Source: Chondrinema litorale
GTDB taxonomy: Bacteria; Bacteroidota; Bacteroidia; Cytophagales; Flammeovirgaceae
Assembly (NCBI RefSeq): GCF_026250525.1
Contig: NZ_CP111043.1
Span: 620,001 to 684,000 of the forward strand
Length of the DNA stretch: 64,000 nt
Reading direction: 5' to 3'
Shown: piece by piece, positions 63,901-64,000 of the stretch
How positions within the stretch are numbered: position 1 is the stretch's first letter
How the letters are laid out: each line of letters begins with the position of its first letter
Notes under the pieces: generated by a model
The model's database searches: none
Told to the model about the DNA's origin: nothing
Seen by the model: only the letters and a program-made list of their open reading frames with translations
Program-made: the position numbers and the translations under genes

Positions 63901-64000
63901 AAAATGACCTTTACAGTCTGTTAAAATGTGACGAAGCTTACCTTACAGGTAATGTTTCAGTAAACGATATTCCGCCATTTGGCTGCGACTCTTTAGTATT
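60969..64000 (+). CDS. Very large FG-GAP/UnbV surface protein with Cys-rich Ig-like repeats, cut by window edge
   Basis: Starts at ATG 60969 (a second Met at 60975) and stays open for 1010 codons to the edge. Signal peptide about 1-23 ending 'SIKAQ'. Residues about 40-440 contain FG-GAP/VCBS-type repeats with calcium loops of the form DxDxDGxxD ('DYDNDGDLDLF', 'DFDNDGDFDLIW', 'DIDNDGDIDIF', 'DFDDDGDLDLY'), then an ASPIC/UnbV domain (about 450-530, 'ALGATVKLKNC'). From about 555 come at least five tandem repeats of about 105 residues with conserved cysteines, each with an 'xxxND' strand and a 'CDSLxYxL' motif. Likely a cell-surface adhesin or type IX secretion cargo; the C-terminal sorting signal lies outside the window. 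Confidence 0.9.
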   Translation, partial: MKMHTKLCLFLLLNLSFLTSIKAQNTFTEKAAGYGLDLDGIKDGGLSFGYLNGDTYLDLIVNTYQDDADHRTRVYFFNPATSSFDDVTAEKCLGCITGDLPGGSVMERSMVIADFNLDGYNDFIRNSAYRLEVYLNNGPSNNYTFGKGTNQEPNFVLYTESLRDANPPNGIPNGMNTEGIGVLDYDNDGDLDLFIENHNWAMEIYKNKGFGTAQFEYVSPSVTGLPEGANNAGDGDYASVTDYNDDGFIDIIARKNQYIPFDFAVNNPNQPGTFIDGIDIQNANNDNKGAVSLYDFDNDGDFDLIWTAADSTVIYRKDKVGFTAMPGSITGIPSNIGNEIDGLACGDIDNDGDIDIFLTDDSGPSFLYINQLNDPVKGPNNGSAFEFKLDNRGINLNADGEGCVFVDFDDDGDLDLYVNINDGPNQYWENNLNNTDYLNVKIVENRDANGNFLGKERMALGATVKLKNCCGNTLSGVREVNGGNGHGTQDPSIVHFGLSGGSDTEYIVEVRFPAYLIDGEYKRDTVEVRVVPSELTDRMITIKASDHTDESLVCNNPPVAVNDTIDVTSDQDYIGNFMKNDSDPDGDELTADTILVTSPQHGTVVVKEDGSFVYTPEEGYTGEDQFTYSIFDPCGVKDEATVYLNVLPCDEIVCIDPIAADDTFKLIACADSLQGSVFANDSTTACSGLVSFYVLSVEGEDSAYFSFTEFEATGFFTFKPDASFSGEASFTYVLSTESATCDILSDTATVNITVNPCDECEAPKLGNDSFELSNCDIKFSGNISYNDTLPAGCDSLVYTLVGSDNPTLGIITLKKTGAFTFDLSDTDYVGTVSFDYAAYCASCDDEVKTYDTATVVIDIVACETCDIPEANADEFTYEKCDDDFTASIALNDVKPESCDSLIYSLDTEYNPEHGIASITAGGILNYSLTDDDFLGTDSLRYFVSCMECAGEAGAADTAWVAITIEACDSVPCFAPTLENDLYSLLKCDEAYLTGNVSVNDIPPFGCDSLV

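Overview
The window is an AT-rich chromosomal segment from a marine/soil-type member of the Bacteroidota, most likely order Cytophagales (Flammeovirgaceae-like). The call rests on families seen almost only in that phylum (DUF6702, the ParA-ParB-DUF5683 order, PD40/OmpA-type proteins, DUF187 family-10 glycosyl hydrolases, CtlX), weak ribosome binding sites, several TTG/GTG starts, and a predominance of secreted proteins with signal peptides ending in '-QA' or '-AQ'. It reads as ordinary chromosome. I saw no phage, insertion sequence, plasmid replication gene or CRISPR array.

Layout. 1-10.3 kb is a mostly minus-strand housekeeping block: an FAD/Fe-S glycolate/lactate-type dehydrogenase cut by the left edge, yidD, an M20 amidohydrolase, a seven-blade propeller protein, pdeM, pheA, an MscS channel and mazG. 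10.4-21 kb is mostly plus-strand metabolism: membrane-anchored FMN glutamate-synthase-like protein, two secreted amidohydrolases, hisI, an FAD monooxygenase, a TIM-barrel isomerase/hydrolase pair behind a 14-bp inverted repeat, and a GCS2-CBS fusion. 21-33 kb holds a shrunken GH57-like gene, an AAC(3)-family acetyltransferase, a response-regulator/nucleotide cyclase, proBA, a WD40-caspase protein and ctlX. A single tRNA-Pro(TGG) lies at 33.7 kb.

33.8-38.8 kb is a regulatory patchwork: an AraC regulator, an SDR oxidoreductase inactivated by a short deletion, its TetR regulator with two matching operator sites, the decayed remains of a second AraC gene, a 3-hydroxyacid-dehydrogenase-like gene, and a MarR-GNAT fusion with a near-perfect palindrome just before its start. 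38.9-50 kb carries an oxidoreductase, a LEA lipoprotein, a yfiR/hybrid-kinase/GNAT overlapping operon, a large PD40 protein, an ankyrin protein, a family-10 glycosyl hydrolase and two tandem copies of an uncharacterised secreted family whose third copy is at 24 kb. 50-50.8 kb is an AT-rich stretch without a convincing gene.

50.8-58.6 kb has an L,D-transpeptidase, a CAP-domain protein, a sensor kinase, a DUF1801-like protein and the DUF5683-parB-parA chromosome-partition cluster. 58.8-64 kb has a lipoprotein oligopeptide-binding protein and a very large FG-GAP/UnbV surface protein with cysteine-rich Ig-like repeats that runs off the right edge. The most unusual items are the decayed regulator/oxidoreductase locus with its paired operators, the small basic ORF with a terminator inside it, the GH57 remnant without a start codon, and the paralogous secreted family of unknown function.
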